64,000 bases of DNA, taken from positions 310,001 to 374,000 of the forward strand of contig NZ_VFTZ01000001.1 in NCBI RefSeq assembly GCF_006440775.1, given 5' to 3'. Below, in pieces: positions 35,201 to 43,277 of this stretch (position 1 is the first letter of the stretch; each line of letters starts with the position of its first letter). The DNA comes from Mesorhizobium sp. B2-7-2 (GTDB taxonomy: Bacteria > Pseudomonadota > Alphaproteobacteria > Rhizobiales > Rhizobiaceae). The translations under genes were made by a program, and so were the position numbers. The notes below the pieces were generated by a model. The model was given only the letters and a program-made list of their open reading frames with translations, was not told the origin of the DNA and searched no databases.

Positions 35201-38200
35201 CTTGCTTGCGAGGAAAGGAACGTCAGCACGCCGTCGGCGACGTCCTGGCGCATGAACCCGCCATCGACGATCGACGGGCCGAAATCGCTCTTGAACTGCT
35301 CGATCGCGGCGAGCTGGTCAGGCTCGGCCCGTTGCTCAAGTCCGTTCAGGAACTTATCCAAGGACGTCTTGCCGCCCTTTGGGATGCCGGTCGCGGCGCC
35401 GTCGCGCGAGTATTCCACCGCGCGAGCGAGCCAGGCAGGGACCGTCAACCGATCCGATTGTCCGTTGGGCCGATCGAAAGTCAGTGTCGCATTCTCGCCC
35501 TTGGCGATCGAAGGAGCGCTCTTGGCCGCCTTCGACTTGTACTGGAACCTCACTTCGGCACTGTAAGCCACCGCGCCTGCCGGCAGCGGAGGCGTGGAGA
35601 ACGAAACCGTATAGCGTGTCGCCGGAGTCCCGTCGGAACCGTAGAGATTCCTGTAGATGTTGCCGGCGCTTGGCATGTAGCGGGACTGTGGCGCCCCTTC
35701 GGGTCGGGAACCCGCCGGAAGCCAGGACTGTAGCGCAGACTTCACCTTGTAGGTCGCGGACGTGACCATCCGGTCCGGATTGAAACCCAACACGCCCGGC
35801 AGCTTGTTGCCGTCATTGAAGATGACGTCGACCAGCATTGCCTCGGGATTGACGACGCGAGCCTTTTCGCCGGTCAGCAAGACAATGTCCGCCGTAGGCG
35901 ATTTGCCCGGTATGGCTGAAAGTCGCAGTCCGCTCAGCGTCGGCTCATCGACCAGGGGAACGGTGTTCGTCGGGTCGATCTGGCCGGATTCGACGAGGTC
36001 GCGGATCGACCGGATGCCATCGCCCTGCCCGATGGCCGTGATGAGTTCGGACGCCTTGGCCGGGTCCTTGACGGCGAACTGTATCTTCAGTTTTGTCGAG
36101 CCAAGGGCCGACTGGATCTGGTCGAACGCCTGTGCCGATACAACGTCGCCCGGTTGCAGCGTGTCCGTGACAGGCAGTTCGGGACGCTTCTCGAAGCCGA
36201 TGCGCGGCATCTGATCGACAGCCGCGACATGGTTGGCCACGATCGGCAGGCGTATGCCGGCCTTGGTCTCGGTCATGACGCGATCGAATGGAAGTGTTCC
36301 CTGCAGTGCGACATGGCCGGAGCTGTTTTCCGCCGGCACGCCAAAGAAGTCATGCTGGCCTGGCGCGAGGCTAACCTCCTTGCCACTCAGCGAAGGCGTG
36401 TAGATCATCTCGATCACGGTGCCCTGGCCGTCGGGCGTCATGCCGACGACAGCGGCATCGACCGGCTTGGCCTCGTAGCCGCTGGCATCGTGGAATATCG
36501 CCTTGCTCGCCGCTGCGGACAGGTCGCTGCTGCGAACCGGGAAGGCCGTCTGATTGGATACCGGCCAGACCCCAGCCTGAAGGCTGGTGATGTTCCTGTA
36601 TTCCCGTGCCCGGAAAGACACCACGCCCTGGGTGCCAAGCGCGTCCTTGACCGGCGCCAGGCTGCGTTGGCCGACGCTGTCGAGGATCGACCATCCGATC
36701 ATGCCGAAATCGGTTTTGGTGCCGACGCCGAAGCCAACTGCGGCAACGGTTGGCGACCCGATGCCGAACGCCTGGCCCGTATTCAGCCTCACCCGGAAGG
36801 TGACGCCGACGCGGAAGTCGGGCAAGGTCTCGCGAAGCGGCGTGCGCGGTATCTGAACGCCGTCCGGACCATAACGCTCAGCCATCTCGCGGCTGGAATA
36901 GTAGCCTTTCTCCTGTTCATAGCGGGTCACGAGCTGCTCGGCGCTGAGGCCGTCGAGATAAGCCGATGGCGTCTTCGGATCCTTGCCGCTGGTGTAGACG
37001 TAGCCGCTCGTGTCGCGATCCGGCATGCCGGTAAAGCTGAGCGTCTGCGGATCCCACACCAGGCGTACCGGTGCCTCCGTTCCTGTCGGCTCACCCGGCA
37101 AGACGATGGGGTCGCCATCGGCGGGATGCGTTGTGTCGTGGGCAGTCGAGCCATCAGGATCGCGGCCCGTCAGTGCCGTTGGATCATTGCCGCCGGCGCC
37201 ATCGGTCTTGACTACTTCTCCCAGGATCACCGGGTGGCTGGGATCATGGAAGACCTGCTCGCCCGTCGACCGGTAAACGCCATCGGCGCCAATTTCGTAA
37301 ACATTCATCGGGTGCCCGGAGGGACCGGGACCAAGCGCCGGCCGCGACTGCCGAGGTCCCTTGCCGCCGGGCGGCTGCTGAAACGGACCGCCGTTGCCTG
37401 GCGGCGAATTGCCTCCGGGAGCGTTGGGGGTTGCGTGTGTTCCCGTTCCTGGCCGCATGGTGCGCAGACCGTGAATGCCGAGCCCCGTGCCGGTGACGCC
37501 TGTGCCAAGACCCGTCAGCGCGTTGGCAAGTTGGACACCGTTCATCTGGTCTCCGTTGGCGGCGAGATCGTACGCGGATGTCGCCAGCAAAGGTGTGCCG
37601 ACAATCACCGAGCCGACGTCCAGCCCCCACGCCGCCTTGTTCAGTTTGGCGCTCGATTGCATGTAGGTGCGGGTTTCTGACGCCAACGCCCAGTTCGACC
37701 GTGTCGCGCCTATGCTTCCGGCGAAGGCACGGGGACTGGCGGCAAGGCCTGCCAGGAATGACTCGCTCTTCGCCGCCATGCCGATGGTGCGCAGGCCGCT
37801 GGAGGCCACGGGCAGGACTGTTGTCGCCGCGCTTGCGATATTCGTCAGCGATTCGGTGTCGTACCACTCGCCACCGTGATCCAGATGGTTGGCCTCGTTT
37901 ATAACGGCTCTGGCTCCGAGATAGGCCGCGCCCGTATAGGCCAGCGGCGCGGCGACCGGCGCCGCCGGCGTGAATGACAGGATGGTGGCAATGCCGGTAC
38001 CGATGCCAACCAGCGGATCGACAACCTTATCCCAGACCGAGACGTTTCGCGCTTTCACCACCTCAAGCGCGATCTTGCCGTCGGCGCCCGCCTTCATCTC
38101 CAGGTTTTTGGGAACGACAAGCTTGCCGTTCTCGCCAAACTGGCTGTTGTTGTCCTGGAAATCACCAAGGTCATCGAACTTCTTGCCGGTGGCATCGACA

Positions 38201-41200
38201 TAGCGGGTGTTGCCGTCCCCGTCGCGCACCGCAAAGAGGGTAACCTGCTGTGTTCCGACTTGGTCGTCGACATAGAAGATCGGCACGCTGCGCACATACG
38301 GATTGTCCCCGCCGATATCGCGGATCTCGTCCGTCACATTATCTATCGCGTCGCGCCCATCATCGGTCGAACTGTCCAGGCCGAGCTTCTTGCCGACCGC
38401 TTCATCAAGGGTCGCGCCCGACTGTTGCCTGAACTCGTTGTCGTAGCCGTTGGCGAGCAGCTGCTGGAACCTCGGCTGATACATGCCGTCGAGCGCCTGC
38501 GGCTCATGTTTATCCAGATAGGTTTTGTCGACCGTGGTGTTGTCATCCGCCAGCAGCGAAGGCTCGCTTAGCCGAAGCTCATGATAGTCGCTGAAGCCTT
38601 GCACCACCCTGCGCAGATCCTCGGCCTGCGATATCTGAAGCCTGACGGCACCCAGCTTGAGCTTGGCGACCGCGACTTCGGGATCGACCCAACGGCCGCT
38701 GGTATCGTCATCTTCCGTGTCAAGATCGATCCAAACCGCCTTCCCGCCCTTGGTCAGCGCATCGATCCCCGTCTTGTCGTAGTTTTGGGCAACGTCCGGC
38801 GCCACCTTGATCTTCTGCCCGCCGACATCGATCTCGACCGGCTGCGCGCCATCGGGCAGCGTGCCCGCAGGAGCCTCGATCATTCCTGGTTTGTGGTTCG
38901 TCAGCGCATTGTCGAAATTGGTCTGCAGCGCCGGCAGTTGGGTCTTGAGGTCGGCAATGCTGTTGCCGAGCTGCTTGTCGAGAACGTCGTTCAGGTTCAT
39001 GGCCGCCTGCTCTTCGCTGGCCTTTACCGATTGCAGACCATTTGCCGTGCAGGCTTTTGCGTTGGCATCGTAGCCGGCCAGAAGCGACTGCCAGTCCTTG
39101 TTGAGTTGGCGATCGCGATATTCGTCCCTGACATTCTTGTCGGTGAGACTGTAGGTCAGCTGCTGTTCGGTGGTTCCCTTGTCGAAATGGTTGACCACCC
39201 AGAGCTGGCCGTCACGGATCTCCAGCGTCGAGTTCTTGTAGTGCCCGAGGTAATCGCCGTTGATGCGATTGTACTTCTCGTCAAAATTAAACTTCTGCTC
39301 GCCAAGATACTCGTTGGACAGCTTCTGCTCGAGATCCGTCTGCCGCGCATTGACCTGCGTGGCATCGGCATGGGCATCGAAATAGTTCTGGTAGCCCTGA
39401 GCCAGTTCGAGTTGGCTACCTGCCGTCGTCTGCAAGCTCGTGAGTTCCTTGTATTCCTTCGAGTCCTTGGGAACGCCGTTGAGTTCGGCCTGCCCGACCA
39501 GGAAATCGACGGTGAGCTTGTCGCCCTTGCTCAGATGCAGACCGACCTCGGAAAACAGCTTGTCGACGGCAGAGTGGTCGGCGACGCTTTGATCGCGTTG
39601 CGGATGAAGGTCGGGAGTGCCCCGAGCGCTGACGGCCGGCGCATTCGGATCGCCCAGCGGGGCTAGCGGACCCTGCCCGGCGATGGCGTCCTTGAGGACG
39701 TGCCCGGCGTTCTCGTATTCGCCGCGGGCATCCCGCGCGTTCTGCAGCAAGATGTTGGCCTTGGTCGTCCGCTCGTGCGCATCGGCAAGCGTGCCTTTCG
39801 GTTTCTGAGCGTTCCATTGCAGGCCGTGCGGCGCCAACGCCTTGTTCAGGATGGTCTGCGCGCCACCGACGGCATCCTTGTAGGCGGGATCGAGCATATC
39901 GACGTTGAGCTGCTCCTGCCCCTGGCCCGCCAGAGCCCGCGTCTCGGTGACGCGCGACAGCGCGATGTTCTCGTCGATGATGGCCTGAGCGACCTGGGGA
40001 TCGGCCCAGGTCCAGACGCCGTCGATCTTCATCGGCATCCACTTTCCCCCGGAGGGCGCGTTGCCCTGCGGCGGATCGCCGAAAGGATCGACAACCCTGT
40101 TCTGCCCGTCAAGCTTGGGCTTGGCGGGCGTACCCAGGTGGTATTTGTCAATCAGGGCCTGTTTGTCCTGTCCGGCCTTTTCCGCGGCGTCGATAAGACC
40201 TGGCAAGGCCTCTCCCGCCAAGACCCCTTCGACGAAGGTCTTCACGACCTCGCCTTCCTTCGCCTCCTTGGGGTCGCTGCTGTTGGGGTTTACCGCCAGC
40301 AGTGTCTTGGCCAGCGCCTCCTGCGTGCTTCCTGCCTCGATCTGAAGGTCGGTGCCGGTGGTGGTGTTGTGCAACGTCGAGCTGCCATCGGGCTTGGTGG
40401 TCAGGGTATAGCCGTTGAAGGTGACCTTCACGGTCGTGCGCGTACCGTTTTCGATGGTGACCTTTTCTCCGGTGTCGATGATGTCCGGATCGCGGGACGA
40501 GCTGAATAGCTCCGGATTCGTGCGCCTGAGATCATCCAGCGTCACGCCATATTGCTGCGCGATGAGGGTCAGGTTGTCGCCCGGCTCAACCTCGTGCTCG
40601 ACAGGCTTGCCGCCATTGACCTTCTCGGTGATGGTCGTCGTTACCCGGCCGTCCTTGTCGGTGACGGTCTTGGTCTCGGTTCCGTTGCCATCGACGGACA
40701 GCGACGTTTTCTTGCCGTCCGCCGTGGTGGTGACGGTGCGCACGTCGTGCTGGTAGTCGTGAGAGTAGACGGTCTTGCCGCCGCTGCGCGGGTCGACGAG
40801 CTCTACCGACTGCGCGTCGCTGCTGCTGGTGCTCTTGACCTGATAGCCTGCGGCCTGCAATTCGGCGATCACCTGCTCGTCGGTGAGACCATTTTCCTTG
40901 GCGATCTGGTCGACGCTTTTTCCGTCGGCAAGATCGTGTTTGATGTCCTGCGTGGTGGACCCACCTGGATCCTGGGAGGGCGCCAGTATGGTTTTGCGGC
41001 CGTCCGGGCCGGTGACGGTGGTCACCGGCAGGGAAGGACCAGCGCCCGGCCTCACCGTTTCCACCGACACGCCGTCGGTCAATGACGTCCGTTCGGTAAC
41101 GGTTCCGGTCCCGAGGTCGTCCTCGTAGCGCGTCGTTATAGCGCCGGTGCCTGAATTGTAGGTGGTGGTTTCCTTGCGTCCGAGCCCATCCCGGATCGGC

Positions 41201-41838
41201 GAGGTGGTCGTGGCGCCGCCGGGCTGCTCCTGGACGGTCGCATAGTAGCTGTCGTGCTGGTAGTCATAAAACTGCGTGACGGTGCGGCCGCTGGCATCGG
41301 TGATTTTCGTCGTCTGCGTGTCGCCGTTCGGCGCACTGTTGTCCGACACTGTCATCCCGCCGGACCTGAGCGCTGTGATAACCTGTTCGCGCGTCATGTG
41401 GCGGTCGGACGCAATCTGGTCGATGCTTTTGCCGCCGGTAACGTCGTTGACGATGTCGCGGGCGGTGTTGCCTGCTGCGGGGTTGTCCTTGGCCGGACTG
41501 CCATCGAGGTCCACCAGCGTCACGGCAGGCGTCGCGAGATTGGTGTTCACGTAGAGTGCCGGCGTCACCGTCGTGCCATTGCCGGCGTTCGCAACATTGA
41601 CGCCCGGTGTCGCCGGTGCCGGCGTCGGCTGAAGGGAACTCAATTGCGTGTTTACATGCGCCAACTCCTGGCGGGCCTGGGCCGCCCAATCGCGTTCGCC
41701 CATTCTGTTGGCGAGCCTGATCTGATCCCGCAGTGCCGCCGCCTGCGCCTCCAGCCGTGCGACCTGGGCTGCATCCGCGTTGGCGTTGACCTTCTGCGTC
41801 TGGAGGGGCGGCTTGGTGAGCGTTATCGGGCGAACCAT
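32215..41838 (-). CDS. Giant 3207-residue LysM/SH3-like protein with HExxH motif and 54-residue repeats
   Basis: This is one uninterrupted frame of 9.6 kb inside the T3SS island. Domains in order are: an N-terminal coiled coil (~25-70); two similar short helical modules (GGKSIDQIASDRHMTREQVI near 140, DGKSVDQIAKENGLTDEQVI near 315); and LysM (~415-465, HEVEPGDNLTLIAQQYGVTLDDL). A hydrophobic segment possibly of DUF4781 type (~1266-1460) and a Pro/Gly-rich linker (~1463-1533) follow. A metalloprotease-like GHELSHVGD has His2367, Glu2368 and His2371, with downstream Glu2402/2404. Three and a third 54-residue repeats start at 2539. About four hydrophobic helices (~2800-2990), an SH3-like domain (~3062-3140, GLNLRSQPEDDAAVV) and a C-terminal LysM-like domain close the protein. 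No signal peptide is visible, so export could be by the T3SS itself. It is probably co-transcribed with the RpiR gene 76 bp upstream. Candidate roles are a giant secreted effector or a wall-anchored translocon/adaptor; neither is proven. Confidence 0.85.
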   Translation of the reverse strand: MVRPITLTKPPLQTQKVNANADAAQVARLEAQAAALRDQIRLANRMGERDWAAQARQELAHVNTQLSSLQPTPAPATPGVNVANAGNGTTVTPALYVNTNLATPAVTLVDLDGSPAKDNPAAGNTARDIVNDVTGGKSIDQIASDRHMTREQVITALRSGGMTVSDNSAPNGDTQTTKITDASGRTVTQFYDYQHDSYYATVQEQPGGATTTSPIRDGLGRKETTTYNSGTGAITTRYEDDLGTGTVTERTSLTDGVSVETVRPGAGPSLPVTTVTGPDGRKTILAPSQDPGGSTTQDIKHDLADGKSVDQIAKENGLTDEQVIAELQAAGYQVKSTSSSDAQSVELVDPRSGGKTVYSHDYQHDVRTVTTTADGKKTSLSVDGNGTETKTVTDKDGRVTTTITEKVNGGKPVEHEVEPGDNLTLIAQQYGVTLDDLRRTNPELFSSSRDPDIIDTGEKVTIENGTRTTVKVTFNGYTLTTKPDGSSTLHNTTTGTDLQIEAGSTQEALAKTLLAVNPNSSDPKEAKEGEVVKTFVEGVLAGEALPGLIDAAEKAGQDKQALIDKYHLGTPAKPKLDGQNRVVDPFGDPPQGNAPSGGKWMPMKIDGVWTWADPQVAQAIIDENIALSRVTETRALAGQGQEQLNVDMLDPAYKDAVGGAQTILNKALAPHGLQWNAQKPKGTLADAHERTTKANILLQNARDARGEYENAGHVLKDAIAGQGPLAPLGDPNAPAVSARGTPDLHPQRDQSVADHSAVDKLFSEVGLHLSKGDKLTVDFLVGQAELNGVPKDSKEYKELTSLQTTAGSQLELAQGYQNYFDAHADATQVNARQTDLEQKLSNEYLGEQKFNFDEKYNRINGDYLGHYKNSTLEIRDGQLWVVNHFDKGTTEQQLTYSLTDKNVRDEYRDRQLNKDWQSLLAGYDANAKACTANGLQSVKASEEQAAMNLNDVLDKQLGNSIADLKTQLPALQTNFDNALTNHKPGMIEAPAGTLPDGAQPVEIDVGGQKIKVAPDVAQNYDKTGIDALTKGGKAVWIDLDTEDDDTSGRWVDPEVAVAKLKLGAVRLQISQAEDLRRVVQGFSDYHELRLSEPSLLADDNTTVDKTYLDKHEPQALDGMYQPRFQQLLANGYDNEFRQQSGATLDEAVGKKLGLDSSTDDGRDAIDNVTDEIRDIGGDNPYVRSVPIFYVDDQVGTQQVTLFAVRDGDGNTRYVDATGKKFDDLGDFQDNNSQFGENGKLVVPKNLEMKAGADGKIALEVVKARNVSVWDKVVDPLVGIGTGIATILSFTPAAPVAAPLAYTGAAYLGARAVINEANHLDHGGEWYDTESLTNIASAATTVLPVASSGLRTIGMAAKSESFLAGLAASPRAFAGSIGATRSNWALASETRTYMQSSAKLNKAAWGLDVGSVIVGTPLLATSAYDLAANGDQMNGVQLANALTGLGTGVTGTGLGIHGLRTMRPGTGTHATPNAPGGNSPPGNGGPFQQPPGGKGPRQSRPALGPGPSGHPMNVYEIGADGVYRSTGEQVFHDPSHPVILGEVVKTDGAGGNDPTALTGRDPDGSTAHDTTHPADGDPIVLPGEPTGTEAPVRLVWDPQTLSFTGMPDRDTSGYVYTSGKDPKTPSAYLDGLSAEQLVTRYEQEKGYYSSREMAERYGPDGVQIPRTPLRETLPDFRVGVTFRVRLNTGQAFGIGSPTVAAVGFGVGTKTDFGMIGWSILDSVGQRSLAPVKDALGTQGVVSFRAREYRNITSLQAGVWPVSNQTAFPVRSSDLSAAASKAIFHDASGYEAKPVDAAVVGMTPDGQGTVIEMIYTPSLSGKEVSLAPGQHDFFGVPAENSSGHVALQGTLPFDRVMTETKAGIRLPIVANHVAAVDQMPRIGFEKRPELPVTDTLQPGDVVSAQAFDQIQSALGSTKLKIQFAVKDPAKASELITAIGQGDGIRSIRDLVESGQIDPTNTVPLVDEPTLSGLRLSAIPGKSPTADIVLLTGEKARVVNPEAMLVDVIFNDGNKLPGVLGFNPDRMVTSATYKVKSALQSWLPAGSRPEGAPQSRYMPSAGNIYRNLYGSDGTPATRYTVSFSTPPLPAGAVAYSAEVRFQYKSKAAKSAPSIAKGENATLTFDRPNGQSDRLTVPAWLARAVEYSRDGAATGIPKGGKTSLDKFLNGLEQRAEPDQLAAIEQFKSDFGPSIVDGGFMRQDVADGVLTFLSSQARPPEAGGDGIRAAPRPAPKGPGFAADGSKDPSSTKPLAQDEIAANRQEAASLLDDMLPQSLGMPEVTKTNLIDQISRSPTLMELLRDAHAKEVRIVNPARHDLRISDAQSGDDLTATGSQYVGDVEVVFVDAETFRSDDADGDTVLAEFVDLLGHELSHVGDAPIDLHPGDFPDRQAYRDAVVSAYLNVEGEAGFVQYAVADELAANGGKPAAILGADWNSAQADVFARYKVGEIDRTQAVDEMGALFGDKEPSTADGTYVDFYSRYADGVYDDYTSSGSGPAGETGRPAPANKASNNGPLTRDDVRATPLDQVPDLVMADFQPNQVPWLKREQAAELTEQQFRDMDRAGLLPYLTKGQLRGIPKAKIGFVDIAGLGEKQIPWLTEGHIRNLTDQQFSEFGKAGLTRHLTKPQVQAVKGDKIGLLDASTLEARQVPWLKPGQVSKFTSQQFKDLGETGLLTNFTERQIPAIPETMIGSVDMAKLDPRQVPWLTERQIPQLTRDQWGAFTIHHTEALTQPQIEAVTPKQFEESSPGQFRKFTPEQFGWMSGDQTNGLSVLQLTTFRATHKKTVTPDQAAGVDLALSNARMRENAQALATFGGMSTTSYVLWSSLPPTWTATAGAVAFGVRGFVFGTQAIFPNATASHKPFGRFLNALGGATFIAAAPGAATGMIQGKDLLVNSTFSLGNVVYGTKSMLQSFTGRPVIRNLAEHLAGPGYVLGCAVYTLHSWPAPIATVAGSMFTFGCAEFWASAIRTDRMNRRSVPRTDGDIAAAAKSEKKWAAWDRWTLGVTFGIGMLLFSLDSLLAQPWNPKTVAPPDPNKPDGDASSQQPDDHPDVPDGPKTPPEHFPQLVVSADDGLNLRSQPEDDAAVVTVLRPGSFVEQTAKPSTDPSGKAWIPVEGFGPDGKTHSGWASGDYVEVHPEGSSNPQGRTNPTLEKDGYQWVEVRNGDSIRLIARAHSADVADTVVLNMDHILSPDLIFSGDRIYLPIAAVG
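33540..34224 (-). repeat. 162-bp coding tandem repeats (54 aa units)
   Basis: Units begin at 34224, 34062, 33900 and 33738, exactly 162 bp apart. Each starts (V/I)PWL and contains LT..QF near position 12-17, then (L/F)T..Q near 29-33, IG..D near 42-46 and ends (K/R)Q. The fourth unit is partial and passes into shorter LT/FT..Q sub-repeats ending near 33540. The units differ at many positions, so the array is old and under protein-level selection. Confidence 0.85.
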
Positions 41839-41914
41839 CTGGACGACCTCCGGAAATCACTGTTGCCGGCGGCCCGGCCGCCGTCACACCCGCCCCGATC
41901 GCAGCCTTCCGCGG

Positions 41915-42796
41915 TTATCGAGGGGGCTTCCAATAGATGCCGAAAGCAGCAAGCTGTTCTTCCGACTGTTTCACGCGTTCCGCGGCATCCGTTCCGGACC
42001 GCGCCGCCGTCAGCGCCGCCAGGATTTCGACGGCGGCGAATGCGGGCGCCATGCTTCGGAAGAACGATTGCGAATTCGAGGTAACGATGATCGCTTCCCG
42101 CGCGATCCGGGTCAGCGGGGACACGCTGCTGTCGGTAATCGCCACCACGCCGACGCCCTGCCGGGCCGACTGGCGCGCCACCTCTATCGTCGTGCGCTCG
42201 TACGGCGACATGCCGACGGCAAGGAGCACGTCGCCGCGTCCCGCGTGCTGAAGGGCCTCCAGACCTTGACCGGTCATCTCGCCGACCAGCATCACCTTGC
42301 GGTCGCCGCTGGCCGCCAACGACATGATGTCAACGAAATGGCTCGCGACCGGATAAGCCGAGCGTAGGCCGAGGCCGAAAAGATTGCGCGATCCGGCAAC
42401 GAGGTCGGCGGCTGCGTTGAATTGCATGGCGCTACCGTATTCGCCAAGACTTGAGATCTGCGCGGCGAGAGCGTCGGCAACGACGCCGACCGTCGAGAAT
42501 CCCAAATCGCCGTCCCGTTCGATGCCCTGCCGTGCCGGCAATCCTCCTGTCGTCTCGCGCAGCGCGCGCGCATAAAGGCTGCGCATGTCCTCATAGCCTT
42601 CAAGGCCGAGCCACCGCGCCAATCGCATCATCGTGCTGTGCGAAACGCCGGCCTGCTGGGCCTGCTCGCGCATCGACATCAGCGCCACATCCTTAGGATG
42701 ATCCAGCACAAAACGCGCTGCGATCCGCAGTTGCGGCGGCATCGTCTCAAACCGTTCGGCCAACAGCTCCGCCAAAGGACCTTTTTCCATTCCCAA
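41915..42796 (-). CDS. MurR/RpiR family transcriptional regulator
   Basis: The 293-residue protein has an N-terminal HTH (MPPQLRIAARFVLDHPKDVALMSMREQAQQAGVSHSTMMRLARWLGLEGYEDM) and a C-terminal SIS domain (LFGLGLRSAYPVASHFVDIM, DVLLAVGMSPYERTTIEVARQSARQGVGVVAITD). SIS domains bind phosphosugars, including MurNAc-6-phosphate in MurR. It is divergent from the needle/sctD operon. The intergenic dyad at 42849-42883 is centred 70 bp from its start and has GGA/TCC half-sites like those of known rhizobial RpiR regulators such as IolR (GGAA-N6-TTCC class). It is probably the local regulator of the T3SS and of itself, and is co-transcribed with the giant gene. Confidence 0.92.
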   Translation of the reverse strand: MGMEKGPLAELLAERFETMPPQLRIAARFVLDHPKDVALMSMREQAQQAGVSHSTMMRLARWLGLEGYEDMRSLYARALRETTGGLPARQGIERDGDLGFSTVGVVADALAAQISSLGEYGSAMQFNAAADLVAGSRNLFGLGLRSAYPVASHFVDIMSLAASGDRKVMLVGEMTGQGLEALQHAGRGDVLLAVGMSPYERTTIEVARQSARQGVGVVAITDSSVSPLTRIAREAIIVTSNSQSFFRSMAPAFAAVEILAALTAARSGTDAAERVKQSEEQLAAFGIYWKPPR

Positions 42797-42848
42797 TCAC
42801 CCCATTCACCCCGTCGCTCAGGTTACTCCGCGAACGCCCGGAACGCAA

Positions 42849-42883
42849 CAGTTGGAACAAAACTCGCTCATATATTCCAAGTG
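42849..42883. promoter_or_regulatory. 35-bp dyad operator CAnTTGGA-N19-TCCAAnTG (copy 2)
   Basis: CAGTTGGA (42849-42856) and TCCAAGTG (42876-42883) are perfect inverted repeats with the same 19-bp spacing as copy 1. The centre is 119 bp upstream of the needle-like gene start (42985) and 70 bp upstream of RpiR. A CTCGC core lies inside both copies. The conserved spacing to the first gene of each T3SS operon (119 bp) argues for a real operator or activator site. Confidence 0.7.
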
Positions 42884-42984
42884 GACTTTCATTTTCGATC
42901 GCCCTGCCCTAGATTGCGACTGCAAGGTCCTGGACCGCGTGCACGAGCCTGGGCTTGCAACCTGAACAGCCCCTCAAGGAGACA

Positions 42985-43170
42985 ATGATGGCTGCCACCC
43001 CTCCCATTACGTCCGGTTCTGCAGGGTCACCGGAACAAAACCTGGACAAGATGATCAAGCAACAGGAACGCATGTTTAACCTGGAGATCACGAAAGATAT
43101 CGCGAAATCACAGCATGACATGCTGATGAGCACCGCCAAGACGCTCGGCGAGTCGGCTGAGAAGGCCTGA
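42985..43170 (+). CDS. Small helical protein, candidate T3SS needle/pilus subunit (SctF/NopA-like)
   Basis: The 61-residue product starts at ATG 42985 behind CAAGGAG. It has a Ser/Gly-rich N-terminus and then two amphipathic helices (EQNLDKMIKQQERMFNLEITKDIAKSQHDMLMSTAKTLGESAEK). There is no signal peptide. Length, absence of cysteine and helical-hairpin character fit needle proteins. Position as first gene before sctD, with two chaperone-size genes downstream, supports this. Needle families are too short and variable for certain assignment by eye; a secreted regulator or chaperone is an alternative. Confidence 0.55.
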   Translation: MMAATPPITSGSAGSPEQNLDKMIKQQERMFNLEITKDIAKSQHDMLMSTAKTLGESAEKA

Positions 43171-43277
43171 CGCGAAGCATGCTCAAATCTATGCGCCGCC
43201 GACAGCGACCGGCGGCGCACTTGCCTGACGGAAGTCCGGCTGCATTTGAAATCGCCATTGGCGGGAGATGAAGTGGC

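Noticed and set aside
36154..37680. 508-residue plus-strand frame (also 33547-34464 and 38581-39666) inside the giant gene
   Set aside because: These are antisense to a continuous 3207-residue frame with clear domains; they are His/Arg/Gln-rich and patternless, typical of GC-rich shadows.
22128..42984. tts-box or nod-box promoters
   Set aside because: I looked upstream of the T3SS operons but could not see a convincing match to either consensus by eye; only the CAnTTGGA dyad is supported.
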